A stretch of DNA of 54,587 nt from Selaginella moellendorffii (taxonomy: Eukaryota > Streptophyta > Lycopodiopsida > Selaginellales > Selaginellaceae). Location: the NCBI RefSeq assembly GCF_000143415.4, contig NW_003314386.1, forward strand, positions 375,783 through 430,369, given 5' to 3'. The position numbers and the translations under genes are program-made. The notes under the pieces were generated by a model that was not told the DNA's origin, did no database searches, and saw only the letters and a list, made by a program, of their open reading frames with translations. Shown in pieces: positions 1 to 11,206 of the stretch; within the stretch, counting starts at the first letter, position 1, and the number at the start of each line of letters is the position of its first letter.

Positions 1-1456
1 AGGAGACCTGTGAAGTTATAGAGCGCGTAGCCGAGCCATCCTGTTATTCCCAGTCCAGAGAGACGACTTTTGGATGGAAACGATTCAATGAATGATTGTT
101 TCGAAGAGAAAAGAAAGTTCCAAAAGCAAAAGCTTGAGTGGAAGAACTTTCAAAGAGAAAAGCGACTTACATTCCAGTTATGTTCGGGCCAGCACACTGA
201 ATTCCTTGCCACAATTCTCCACACGGGTCTACGGGATTCATGCTCCACCCAGTCAGTGGTGGCGAATTCAGGCTAGCGTAGAGAACCGAGAGAGCAAATA
301 CTGGAAGAGAAAGCAACAACGATCATCAACCTTGTCAAAATGCTTGAAACAAAGAGTGGAAGATCATACCATCTTGGGGATCTGTCCAGCTTTGAGCTTG
401 CAAGAAGAGCCCCGCGAGAATGAAAACCACAGCCACCATCCTCCAATTCCACCTCGTCGCTCTTCTCGCTGGAGAAACTTCCATGACGAATGGATCACTC
501 TTTAGATTAGACTCGCATTCTTTTCCTAAAGAACCAAGCGACTGTCCAAAGATACTCTACTCTTTCTTCGCACCAGGAAAAAGAAGAGAGGAAAGCTTTT
601 GCTCAATGAATGAACGCTGGAAGCGAGCGAGGTAAAAGCTGCGAGGAACAAGAACACAACAACGCTCCAACTACCAAAGGCCGCGGGGATTTTTTGGCAG
701 GAGCAGCGACCCACTAGCGCAAAAACACGAATTCATGACGCAGATCCACAACCCATCATCGCCCTCGTCTCACATTTTTCTCTTTTCTCCCTCGAGACAA
801 CATAAGAACAAACAAACAAACAAACAATGCCACGAAATGATGAAAAGGGCGAAGCTAAAACAAAGCAAGGACTTGGCTATGGCTGCTTCTTCCTCGCTCG
901 CTCGCTCAGACCCTCTCTCTCTCTCTCTCTTTCTCTCTCTCACTCTCTCTTTCTTTTCACAAGAAAACAAATCAAGCAGACAAAAACAAAGGATCAAGAG
1001 CACAAAATCCTGGGCAGTCGACACGAATTTAATCTCGTGACTGTGACGATTTTAACACGGAGTCGCAAATTCAGGCTGATCGTCGCCAGATTACTGCCAG
1101 TTTGTGTGAACTTTACTCTCTTTTCTTCGATCTTTTCTTTTCTAGTCTTCTTTTGTCTGCGCAGGTGGAAAGCTGCTGTTTTTCTATAGCGACCATGTTC
1201 TTCATTGCTGGCTGGCATGAATATAGGGAATATGCTGCCACCATAGCCAGAAAGTTTCCCAAAGCTCTCTCTTTTTTCTTCTTTTCTCTGGTGAAGGAAG
1301 GACACGATCAAACGAAACCAAAGTTCTTTCTTTTGCTCCAAGTTTTCTTTCCAATCTTAAAGTTTGTTGCAGCACAAGGATCGCACCATCTTAACACCAT
1401 CTTAGCGGAGAACTTACGATCTCGCAAAAAGGTTGCCGAGAGTTCTCGGCTCAAGA
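1..1456. other. 3' flank of the OAS-TL gene; no supported gene
   Basis: Several short open frames occur on both strands, but none has a recognisable domain or a plausible splice pattern. The right part is presumably the 3' UTR and terminator region of the minus-strand cysteine synthase gene that ends at 1457. A pyrimidine-rich CT tract lies near 911-952. Confidence 0.5.
911..952. repeat. CT/GA microsatellite
   Basis: About 40 bases of almost uninterrupted CT dinucleotides with a few T or A interruptions. It explains the low-complexity Ser/Leu and Arg/Glu open frames that cover this position. Confidence 0.9.
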
Positions 1457-3007
1457 TCAAGCTGAGATCACTTCCATTTTCTCACACTCGTCTCTAATCT
1501 CTGCAAACAAAGGTGTGGAAAGATAGCGCTCACCGGCACTGGGAAGTATCACAACGATCATCTTTCCAGCGTTCTCAGGACTTTTCGCGATCTAAACAAC
1601 AAGAAACAATCAACCAGGATTGAAAACATGCTGCACCAAAGCATTGCTTACCTTGATAGCTCCAGCAAACGCAGCTCCGGACGAGATTCCAACCAAAAGG
1701 CCCTCCTCGCTCGCCAATCTTCTCGTCCAATCAAGAGCTTCCTCCGTAGTGACGGTCACCACTCTATCGATGATGCTCGTGTCTGTGACGTCTGGAATAA
1801 ATCCTGGTCCTATTCCTTGGATCCCGTGCGGCCCCTTGACACCACCCGATAGAACTGGACTCTCAGCCGGCTCCACTGCCATGACTTGGATTTCCGGGTT
1901 TCGAGACTTGAGATACTTCCCAGCTCCACTGAGTGTTCCTCCTGTTCCACAGCCCGACATGAAGATGTCCACCTTGCCTGCCGTGTCTTTCCAGATCTCA
2001 GGACCTTGGAAGTTCATAAAAGACACACTTTGATGAAGTTAGGCAACGAAGAACGCTTTCAAATCTTACCCGTGCTATCGAAGTGAGCTTGAGGGTTGCA
2101 TGGGTTCTGGGCTTGATCCAGCATGCACGCGTTTGGAAGTGTTTTTGCTAGCTCTCGAGCTTTGTCAAACAAGAAGGCAAATCCTAGAGCAGGATCTGGC
2201 ATCACAAAACAAGTTAACGCTCAGACTAAGAAAACAATGTGTGGAAAGAACCTGTGAGGATGACTTGAGCCCCAAAGGCTTTGAGAATCATCCGGCGCTC
2301 GATCGAGTAGCTGGAAGGCATGACGGCCACGACTTTATATCCTCGGACTGCAGCTACAAGAGCTAGAGCGATTCCAGTGTTCCCGCTCGTTGGCTCCACA
2401 ATGGTTGACACTCCAGGAATAAGGAGTCCTTTGTTCTCGGCATCAATGATCATCCTGGGAAAAACAACCGATAGAACTGGGTGAAAGAGCTAACTTTGAT
2501 GAAAGAAATAAAGAACTTTTATGGATCTAAAGTTACTTGGGAGAGAGCAATGCGATCCTTGACTAAAGAACTTTGATGAAAGAACTGAAGAACTTTGATG
2601 GATCTAAAGTTCTTACGGACGCGACCCTTGACTAAAGAACTTTGGTGGATCAGCAATGCGATCCTTGATTAAAGAACTCTGATGAAAGATGGAATCACTT
2701 ACGAGAGAGCCATGCGATCCTTGACGGAGCATCCAGGCTGATATCCTTCCAACTTGACGACGATCCTCGCGAGAGCTCCTTCCTTGGCAGAGATTCTCTT
2801 GGTTTCCACCAGGGGCGTCCATCCGATAAGCTAAGCCATTCCAAGTAAACTCCCTTGAAACGAAGGATAAGATCACTTTCTCACCTCTGCGGCGCTTCCA
2901 AGGATCCTTTCTCCTCCATCGCATTTGCGATCGATCGAGAAGAATGGACTGGCAGCCTCGCCTCCAGATCCAATGCGAGCGATGGAGGGGATTTCCAGGA
3001 GATCCAT
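1457..3007 (-). CDS. O-acetylserine (thiol) lyase / cysteine synthase
   Basis: PLP enzyme making cysteine from O-acetylserine and sulfide. Six exons read in frame on the minus strand: 3007-2885, 2830-2703, 2454-2252, 2195-2070, 2004-1652 and 1591-1457, all GT-AG. Exon 1 gives a 41-residue N-terminus ([20 protein letters not shown]...), longer than cytosolic forms. Exon 2 starts [12 protein letters not shown] and ends [11 protein letters not shown], whose Lys is the expected Schiff-base lysine. Exon 3 holds the substrate loop [15 protein letters not shown]; exon 5 holds the phosphate-binding loop [16 protein letters not shown] and VGISSGAA; the C-terminus has [14 protein letters not shown]. 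The loops favour OAS-TL over beta-cyanoalanine synthase, but this is not proven. The N-terminus is not a clear transit peptide, so compartment is open. The start lies 87 bp from the divergent PAM68-like start. Confidence 0.93.
2490..2702 (-). repeat. Intron 2 of OAS-TL with imperfect copies of the exon 2 end
   Basis: The intron between exons 2 and 3 repeats a motif built on ACTAAAGAACTTTGATG. It also carries at least two partial copies of the last ~25 coding bases of exon 2 (true copy about 2703-2727; decayed copies near 2540-2562 and 2650-2668). In these copies the codons read ...KDRIAL rather than ...KDRMAL. This looks like local slippage or partial tandem duplication across the exon-intron border. 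Confidence 0.7.
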
Positions 3008-3094
3008 CGAAACAAAGCGCCCTAGTCAACCTCGTCTCTCTCATCTCTTTGTCGCTTATATAGCTAGGAGGAAGAACGCGGAGAGACGCCGGCC
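3008..3094. promoter_or_regulatory. Shared divergent promoter, OAS-TL / PAM68-like
   Basis: Only 87 bp separate the two divergent start codons. A TATATAG at 3057-3063 lies about 32 bp before the PAM68-like ATG and suits that gene. No clear second TATA was seen for the minus-strand gene. The 5' UTRs and at least part of the promoter elements must overlap. Confidence 0.6.
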
Positions 3095-3676
3095 ATGGCG
3101 TCGTCATCGTGCCTCCTCCTCTCGATTCCGTCCTGTTCTTACACTGGCGCCACTGCTGCGAGCATCGATCGGCCGAAATCTCGAGGTAGGAGGAGCTATA
3201 GCTCGTCGATTCGCTGTGGCGCCCTCAAATCCGCGCCCAAGGGTTTTGGAGAGCTCCCCAGCTCCAGCAAGAAGAGGGACGAATCATCCTCTTCTCCTTC
3301 TTCCTCCATCGCCACGACCTCGAATTTGGGGCAAGTATCGTCCGCCAAGGGAGAGGAGGAGGACGATACCGTGCCAGAGGTTGTGACGAATCGGATGCTC
3401 AAGCGCATGATCGTGACGGTGGGAGCGCCGCTGGGGACCGGATTCCTCGCATTCCCGGCCTACTACTTCGCGAAATCGGCGCTCAAGATGGAATTCCCCC
3501 AAGTCTTGCCGATGATCACCTCCTTCCTCTTGTTCGGGCTCTCCGGATTTGGGATCTTGTACGCGGTGGTGTCGACGAGCTGGGATCCGCTGCGCGAGGG
3601 ATCGGTGCTGGGATGGGACGAAGCGCGCGTGAATTGGAATCTCGTGTGGCAGAAGCGCGACGAGGACGACGACTAG
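3095..3676 (+). CDS. PAM68-like chloroplast membrane protein
   Basis: Intronless, 193 aa. The N-terminal ~55 residues are Ser/Arg-rich (MASSSCLLLSIPSCSYTGAT...), as expected of a plastid transit peptide, followed by an acidic linker. The conserved part begins PEVVTNRMLKRMIVTVGAP. Two membrane spans follow at roughly residues 107-127 and 139-160, then the hallmark STSWDPLREGSVLGWDEARV and a short acidic tail. PAM68 is a thylakoid protein that helps assemble photosystem II around D1; its relative PAM68L acts on the NDH complex. Which role applies here cannot be told. The stop is only 76 bp before the MED17 ATG on the same strand. Confidence 0.92.
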   Translation: MASSSCLLLSIPSCSYTGATAASIDRPKSRGRRSYSSSIRCGALKSAPKGFGELPSSSKKRDESSSSPSSSIATTSNLGQVSSAKGEEEDDTVPEVVTNRMLKRMIVTVGAPLGTGFLAFPAYYFAKSALKMEFPQVLPMITSFLLFGLSGFGILYAVVSTSWDPLREGSVLGWDEARVNWNLVWQKRDEDDD

Positions 3677-3752
3677 CTCTAAAGGGAAATGTATATAGGA
3701 GCTCGAAAATTTAGGGTTCTTCGCAAATGTGAGAGCTAGGGTTTAACCAAGA
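3677..3752 (+). promoter_or_regulatory. 76-bp PAM68-MED17 spacer with telo-box
   Basis: This spacer must hold the PAM68-like 3' end and the MED17 5' end. It has a TATATA stretch near 3710 and two TTTAGGG-like elements, including TAGGGTTT near 3738. Telo-boxes of this type are common in promoters of plant growth and translation genes. Whether they act here is inference. Confidence 0.45.
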
Positions 3753-5966
3753 ATGGCGAAAGTGACGCTAGATTCGCTGCCGCTGAAGCGAGTGCTCGCG
3801 CTCGAGGAGTCGGGAATCGAGCTCTATCCGCCGTAAGTCCGCTGTTGGAAGGGCTTTGCTTGATCGTTTGATTGTAGTGAATCTTCGCAAGACGAGAAGC
3901 CGTTGTCGCTACTCCAGAGCTTGGATTTCGAGCGGCCCGACGAGAAGGAAGCGAAGAAGAGCAAGAGCGGCAAGGATGGAGCGTCGCAGTGGCCGTGGCA
4001 GGGTCTCATCGAGCATTTCCATCAAGCAAGGGAAGAGCTTATGACGCTACTGGATTTCATAGCTCATGTAAGTTCGCTCCCATGGAATTTTTTTCTTTCT
4101 AATCTCTTCGATCCTCTAGGTGGAGAGCAATGAGGCGCTCACAGTGACCCATATGATGAAACCCAAGCCACTCCCAAACGAAGCTGGTGCTGATTTAGCG
4201 TTGCGAACGGCTTCAAAGTCTCGGAGTTACAAGGTGAGCTTTGTGAGTTTCTTTCGTTCTAGATCTTATGATAGTTTGTTCCAGGAAATTGCGAGTTATC
4301 TCAAGCGCAATGCCAAGTCTCTGGAGCGCCAAGTCGAAAGAGAATCGGTCTTTTATGGAGCTCTTATGCGGTACGCTGTGACTTGAAGATCATTCTCTCT
4401 GCGGTTTTGTTCTTTTAACATGCTTTTTTCTTTCTCAGTTTGCAAAGAAACTGGAAGATAAAACGCCAGCGTGGTGTCTCTGCGGGTCCTGGAGGAAAAG
4501 CTGGTTTTCTCATCGACTTGTCGTTTCCTCTATCTGTGGACCCGAGCTTGATATCTTCTTCGCGTACTGCTGCGTGGACATTGATCAAAGTGAACCAGGA
4601 TGCAAATGGGCTGCTCTCCGTGCAAATCCCCGCTGGAAAAACTATCACAACCTTACAGGTTTATCTCAGTCGCGAGTTAGAAGAATACACGAGCAAACAG
4701 CAGTTAGAGCAACCACCTCGGAGACGAGACAATCGAGACCCTGACGAGGGAACAAGCTCAGCAAACCATCGACTCCGAAATATCCAGCTATCAATATTTG
4801 ACGAGCTGGTATGCCTCAAGTTCTTGTAACTTTCTTTTAAACTCACCAGCGATCTTCGCTTGCAGATATTTGAATGCCTGTGTCGGGATGTTCTCCAACC
4901 TTCGTCGGCCACGAGCCTGCATGAGATTGGCGAATCGTCTCTAGATATTGGCGCGGGTCCTTCGATAGCGTCATTCTTCAGGCTTGTAGAGGACGACGCT
5001 GCAAAAGATGCCACCTTGAAAGAAGTCGACGTCAAGAGGCTGCCTTTGGCAGGCAGCCTCAGAATTTATTTGCAGCAGGGATTCTACTCAATGTTGCTAG
5101 CAAGCATCGTACAAAGAAGCGCACCTGGGCCTAGAGCTGGGACTGGAAAGGAGGAGCCAGCGAACCTGCTGAAGAACTTTTCCGTCCTTGCTCGTCACAG
5201 AAGCGCCGGCGACAAGATTGTTTCGCTTCTGGACACGCTGGTAAGTCCTAGTACCGACATCTGTTTGAAGATGGATGCTAAAGTTTGGTGTTTCAGGTTC
5301 TGCAAGTTCCACAGCTGTGGTTTCGATCTCATCCAACATGGCGGCCTTTCGTCTCGGCCTGGGATGTTTACTTCGACATCCCGGAAGCCATCATGAATGG
5401 AGGTCAAATGAAACATCTGGAATGGAACGTGTTGGTTCGTGAAACCAGCGCTACATTCCAGTGCACGCTAGTTCTTCGCCAGGAGATTCTTTCGATAGAG
5501 GGGCTTGATGGCTGCATGCCGTTGGGCGCGTCCGGACAAGAGTCAACTGGGATGAAAAGCTGCGTGTGCAGCGTCTCAGAGCTTCCATTTTTCCTGCTCA
5601 CACAGGTAAAGGAAACAGCTTCCTTCATCTTTCACTCCTTCCCAGCGTCATCGTCTCTGACTTTGTTACTATTAGATCGCGGGGAAAGTCATCGGGTGGC
5701 TTGAAGAGGAGGCCGTGCTGCTGGGGCCGAGAGTGAAAAGAGATTTCCTGAGCATCGTCTTCAACATACAAAACAACGGGCTGGTATCGCTTGTGGCCGC
5801 TCCATCTGGTTACTGCATCAACTGGTGGTTGAGATTCTACTCTTTCGGGTCAGACGATACGGCTGCTGCTTCCGGGGCCAGTGCTCCAGCTAGTGAGAGG
5901 TTCCTGGGACCTCTGCCTCTGGAGACTCTGCGAGCAGTGGTGATGGATTTGGCCATAAATCTCTAG
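3753..5966 (+). CDS. MED17: Mediator subunit 17 (head module)
   Basis: Eight exons join in frame: 3753-3832, 3878-4067, 4120-4233, 4285-4370, 4439-4808, 4866-5240, 5297-5605 and 5676-5966 (604 aa). MED17 is the scaffold of the Mediator head module, which links transcription factors to RNA polymerase II in the nucleus. Family landmarks: MAKVTLDSLPLKRVLALEES at the start, WPWQGLIEHFHQAREEL, the ESVFYGALMRLQRNWKIKRQ block across the exon 4/5 join, SIFDELIFECLCRDVLQ across exons 5/6, and GKVIGWLEEEAVLLGPRVKR plus CINWWLRFYSF in the C-terminal part. Length is slightly below the ~650 aa usual for angiosperms. Introns are 45-70 bp. Confidence 0.94.
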
Positions 5967-7823
5967 GCACTGGTCCTGGCCTTGTCTTCGGCGAGGGAGG
6001 ATGCAAAACTTGTCAAGGGGAGAGGGAACTTAACTTCGACAGTGATCTCCTCCAGGTACTTACTCAGCGACTTTTTTTATTTTTCCTTTCCTTGTTAAGA
6101 CGTGCAACAACAGGCACAGCTGTTGTTGTGTGGTGCAATTACCTACGCGTACTAATCTGGATTTGTGTTTTGACCGTGGCGTAGGTACACAGAGTTATTT
6201 TTGTTTCTCCTGCAAAGCTCAAGATCCATTGCTCCACGCAGCTCGCAGTGAGCAGGATCCCCTCCCAGTTCTTTTAAGACGAAGGAGAAAGGAGTTGAGG
6301 TATGGAACAAAGCTGGTTTTCTGAGAAACAGTGACTGTCATTGTTGTTTAGGGGACACCGACATGGCGATTCTCCCTTGGAGCGTACGTTTCAGTAACTT
6401 GGATAAATCGGACAGATGCCCGTTGGACTCCTGCGTACGAGCAAAATGCCGTTGGTGGGTCAGGAAAGGAATGACATTACCCGACACGGAGTCCCAGAGG
6501 GGGAGGAAAGGAGAACAAAAGTTGTGGGAGGGGAAGCAAAAATGCAAATGCCGCGACTGGGCATTTTGGGCCGAGGAGGAGAAGGAACAGGAAACAGGGG
6601 GACATCAACATCAGCAGCAGTAGCAAGCACAACGCAACTGATTTCAATTGAAGCTCCCAAAACAAACGAGAGAGAGAGGATGGAGGAGGTTAGCTTTCTG
6701 TCCCAGTTGGAACATTTAAAAGGTGGAGTCAGAAGTTTTGAGGTGACCGGTTTTGTTGGGTCCTCTCTCCCTCTCTTTCTCACTCTCTTTCTCTCTGTGG
6801 GGTGACCCCATCAATGAGGCAAGCAAGCACGCTCTGTCCACACACACACGCGAGAGAAAGATTAAAAAACAAAATATAATCTAATTATTGTAGTATTATA
6901 CTATTCTATATAAAAAGTAGATTCCTTCATTCTTCTTCCACTTGGTGTTTTTTTCTTCTTTCCCCCACTGGAAATTGTGTTGCTATGTGAGCTTGCATTC
7001 AAGGAAGACACAAAGTGGGGGAGCGAGACCACAAGAAACCGAGTGGCAGTTTTAGCGGTGGCAGAAATTTTGATCCCTTGGAAACCGATACAAACTGTGA
7101 AAACATGGGCCTATCAATTTGGTCCTCTTTTCATTGTTATCGACCCCAAAGCAGGACGAAAACAAACAAAAGAGAGCCTGTTTTTGTGGGTGGTATAGTA
7201 TTATCTTGTGTGCTCCACGAATTATGTGTGTGTTGATGTTGTCATTTCATTCAGAAACGAGGCAAGGCAGGTCCATTGACGCCGAGAGCAAAACGACATG
7301 AGAAAAATCCGAAGGCAGTGATGGCGAGAGACATTTTGCCGAATTCTCTTAAAACAATGCTCTCTCGGGTACCCACCGGGACGTTGAAACCACCATATCT
7401 GCAGAGTTCCTGCTGTTTTTCATTCTTTTTATTTCCATAGCATCCACAAGCACAAAACCAAACCAAGAACATAAGGAACACAAGACATAACTCGTACTTG
7501 TTTTCAAGGAAACCAAGAAGATGGTGAGGATAAGCAACAGAAATAACAAAAAGCTTAGGATCCCTGAGCACCCAAGCTTGATGATCCTTGTTCTTCTTCC
7601 AGTGGAAAGCCATGCATTCACATCAATCTCTACAGCTCTCCCACTGGCAGCAAACTTGAGGAGATGCACAATCCTCATGTAGCATTGCTGCACTCCTCTA
7701 AGTCTTGTCTGGTTGACACAATTCTAAATCTAGACCCAGGATCTTATGCTTGATCATAAGCTTCCAGCAACTTCGATCTTGATTGGTGTGGAAGATCTTG
7801 GTTCCCTGCCCTGGCTGCATGAT
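5967..7823. other. Convergent intergenic region, no supported gene
   Basis: This lies between the 3' ends of MED17 (+) and the PHD-finger gene (-), so it should contain both 3' UTRs. Open frames here (for example 7251-7613 minus) have no recognisable motif. There is a pyrimidine-rich stretch near 6760-6800 and an AT-rich patch near 6860-6920. Confidence 0.5.
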
Positions 7824-7950
7824 CTAGCACATAACATCAGACAGTAGCTTGTATCGCCTGCCAATGCTCCTGTTACTGCTCAAGTGCTGCAGCTTATCTT
7901 TTCTCAGGCCGCCATGGTGACCTTTGATCAGATTCTTGAAGCCATGATGC

Positions 7951-7981
<31 letters not shown>

Positions 7982-9088
7982 TCTGCTGGTGGTGATGATG
8001 ATCATTGTCATGATAATGATGAGGGTGATGATGATCGCCTCTTATACCAGCTTGCCCAGGCGTAGTGGTGGCCATCTTTTGCCTCTTGGGCGAGGGAGAG
8101 CTCGAGCTCGTCGTTACTGCAACTTGGAGCCGCCCGGAGCTGGACGGGCGATCGATGGAGCACTGCCCCGCAAGTGGATTCTTGATGGCATCCCCACCCA
8201 TGATCGTCTGATCCATGGCTCCATTATCTGCCGCCACTGTCTGGGCCACCTCGAGCAGCAGCTCCAGCGCATCCTTGTGGCCATGCTTGATCGAGCTCCT
8301 GGGGCTGCCAGCGCCAGTGGAGTTTCTTATCATCGCATCCTCGTCGCGCTTCTTTCCAGTGTCATTGCTGCCTTGGAGCTTGGTTCTGGTATCACGATCG
8401 CTTTCATCCTTCCTGGGCCAATTCGTAGCTCCTGTTGCTGGACTCAACGATTCACCTATAAGCTGGCCGGCAACCTTCCTTTTGCTAGCGCCGCCACCAC
8501 CACCGATAATGCTGCTGCCACCGAGTTTTAACACTCCTCTCAATTTGGTGCTCGAGGTACCAGCGCTGCTACTGCCAGTGGAGGGATTTGGATCCTGAGA
8601 GCACCAATCGCAGATATCTTGGCTGGGACTGCCTGGATAGAATCGGCTGCAGTACCTGGTAATCGGTAAAGAAGACCAACAAGAAGAACGCGTCAATACA
8701 CTAGTCACAAGAGGAAAAATTCACGCACAAGGAATCTATCACTCAAGAATGGAAGAAGAACCAAAAAACAATTGGAGGAAGAACAATTCTCACGCAAGAA
8801 GAATGAGAATGAATCAAACCCATACGTGTGCTGGAATCGGTAGACGCATTTCCTACAACGGAAGAGCTCGCTGGAGAAACCGACATCGCCACACATGCAG
8901 CATTCTTGTTCTTGCTCTTCTAGATCGCGAGAATGGCGATCGTCGCTGGCGCCAAAGCTATCCTTCCTGCCATGACCACGACAGGGATCGCGCCTCTTTG
9001 CTTCTCCCTCGCCCAGGCTGCTTATACTCGCCGATTGATTCAACCTGTTCTTGGCATTTGGGGCGAGGCTCATCGCCCCAGCCACCAT
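7824..9088 (-). CDS. PHD-finger protein with His/Gln-rich tail
   Basis: Two exons, 9088-8826 and 8655-7824, 364 aa. The ATG at 9088 is the first in frame; the open frame extends upstream only with non-ATG codons. Splicing rebuilds one C4HC3 PHD finger: CCMC, then CRKC, then FQHTYC, then CDWC, with the intron falling inside HTYC. A basic Ser-rich middle with RQKM may carry a nuclear signal. The C-terminal half has a long His stretch and a pure Gln run (CTG/TTG repeats near 7950-7985), ending RSIGRRYKLLSDVMC. This matches a plant-specific family of single-PHD proteins; PHD fingers usually read histone H3 tails. Target unknown. Confidence 0.85.
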
Positions 9089-9530
9089 GGCGCGGAGCTC
9101 TTGCACGCTGCGATCTAGCCCTCGCCGCGGTGAATCTGCGCGAAATATCGATCTATCGATCAATCGATATTACCCTCCCTGTGACTGCAGTGACCTCCTC
9201 TCACTCGCGATTCTTCGCTCCTCGCCGGGAGAGGAGGAGCTGCTCTCCCAGCTATGGCCGATGGTTCCCGCGGCGACCGCGAGCCCGCTGCCAAATTCCG
9301 CGGATCTGCAGAGAACCAAGCAGCCAATTCGAGGGATCGCTGGATGAATCGATGGAGTGGAGCGCGAGATCGTGGCAAGAAGGCGAGGATCTTGACGACG
9401 CGGCCGCTGGCGTGCGCGCCCCGGCAAAGAAAGAAAGAAGATGGCAAAGGGCGAGGGCAAAAACACACACACCCACACAGTGGGAGTTAAAACCAAAGTA
9501 GTAAAAAGAGGGGCAAAGAAATGTCATTGA

Positions 9531-9590
9531 CACGTGGATCCACAACGACACGCGTCATGCACCCATTCGCCACCCGGTACACGCCACGTG
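9531..9590 (-). promoter_or_regulatory. Pair of G-boxes upstream of the PHD-finger gene
   Basis: Two CACGTG cores at 9531-9536 and 9585-9590, about 440-500 bp upstream of the ATG at 9088. G-boxes bind bZIP and bHLH factors (light, ABA). A functional role is inferred from sequence and position only. Confidence 0.4.
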
Positions 9591-11206
9591 GTGGTCCGGT
9601 CCATGTGATGGTCTTGCCATCAACGGTCGCAACCCCGCTACGTGTATGACCGGGCAGTATATTCGGGGCCAAAGGACGAATCCTATCTCCAAAGCGTCGT
9701 TTTCTTCCACGGACGACCCCACTCGCGATTCGTCGATCAAACGCAGTGCAAAGATTAGACTGAGCTTAACATTGGTACACAAATCAAACCTCCGCGATCA
9801 AAATTGATTTTTTCCTTCTCTCTCTCTCTCTCTCTCACTTTCCCTGCCACAACTTTGTTAGCTACTCTACACAGGTAAGACGTTGACAAGAATACCTCCC
9901 AGTAGAATCCAGCTCTTGTTTGTTTTCCCGGCTGGCTTTGAAAGCAAACGCTCGGGGGCTGTCAATGCAAACCGCATGCATGACAGGGAAGATCACACCA
10001 CAAGCGTGTTGGTGGAGGACCAAGTGTATCTTGCGTTCCACTCGACAGCACCTAGTTACAAATTCAAGCAAACGAGGCAACGATCAGTACTGGAGAGGAG
10101 GAACTTCCACAGTAAAATCGGTTGCTACATACCTGAAGCCCAAGCCGGGGAAAGAAAGTCGACGGAACAAACTTCTCCTGGAGCCAGATGTGGAGGAATA
10201 TTAGCCGGAATGGAAATGAATAGACTATGCTTTCCTGTCTCGCGATGATAAAATAAGGAGTTGGAACAGCCCACTTCCTAGTTCTCGCAGTCTGTCCAAG
10301 GCCCAGCTACATGCCCACAGGGAGAAAAAGATATTAAAACACACACAACAAGGATGATAAGAGAATAAAAAACTATAAAAACACGAACCAGGAGGACGTC
10401 TTTGTGTCATCTCCAGCTACAGTATCGCGTTGGTCTCAGCGGCCACCGGAAAGCAAATCAGCAAAACTATATTTTTTTGGATTAGCAACGGAGAGGAGAG
10501 GAGCTCCAGAGCCATCTCAATATCACGCTGGTACTTACTTGGCTTTATTTCGAAAACTTAGCAGCGGCAGCAGTAGCAGCAGCAGTGGCTCAGTCGCAGC
10601 AGCGAACCCCAGTCGAAAGCCTGTTGTAAATGCCATCCTCTTTCTTTCCCCTGACACACATACCAGCCACAAACAATGGCTGCTCAGCAGAAAGACATTG
10701 ATCACAGCATTTTCCAGCAATTCTACTACTACCCGATGCCACTGTCCAAATCTCTTGAATGTGCGTGCTCCTCGTCGCTGCATAGAAGAAAAAAAAAACC
10801 GAAAAGAAAAACACACCACAATTTTTTTAAAAAAAAGAAATGGAAAACGACTGCAAACCTCGAGACAGCTTTGCGTTTTTGCTTCTCCCTTTTTTCTTTT
10901 ACCGTTCAGTGGCATTCTATGAAAACTACAGCTTTTGGCAAGAACCTGTCCCCACTCGGTGCTCAGCATCATCACCTGCATGATGAAGACGTCTGGTTCC
11001 TTGGGCATCCAACAACACAGCTTCTACTCCCTAGTGGAGTTTTCCACTGCTTTAGTGGTGCTGCTGTAAAGCTAGCATATTGCGTCAATCCTGCAGCGCC
11101 AGTTACGTACAAGCCTCAGTATGGATCATCTCACAAATCTAAGCAGATCGTACCTGTGACTGCTTACACTGCTTTAAACCCGGTCGTCTGCGTTTTGTTC
11201 CGCTTG
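9591..11206. other. Intergenic region with CT tract
   Basis: No supported gene. A CT microsatellite lies at about 9815-9836. Poly-A and poly-T runs and a CAG-rich patch (10560-10600) give short spurious open frames. The right end is the 3' flank of the minus-strand mTERF gene. Confidence 0.45.

Noticed and set aside
420-635. Plus-strand 71-aa frame with a hydrophobic N-terminus
   Set aside because: No homology I recognise, no splice context, and composition changes midway; probably chance.
1620-2366. Plus-strand frames of 66-137 aa over the OAS-TL gene
   Set aside because: Antisense shadows of the minus-strand exons, which carry clear enzyme motifs.
7884-8531. Plus-strand poly-Leu/Val/Met frame that looks like a membrane protein
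   Set aside because: Antisense of the Gln/His repeats of the PHD-finger protein.
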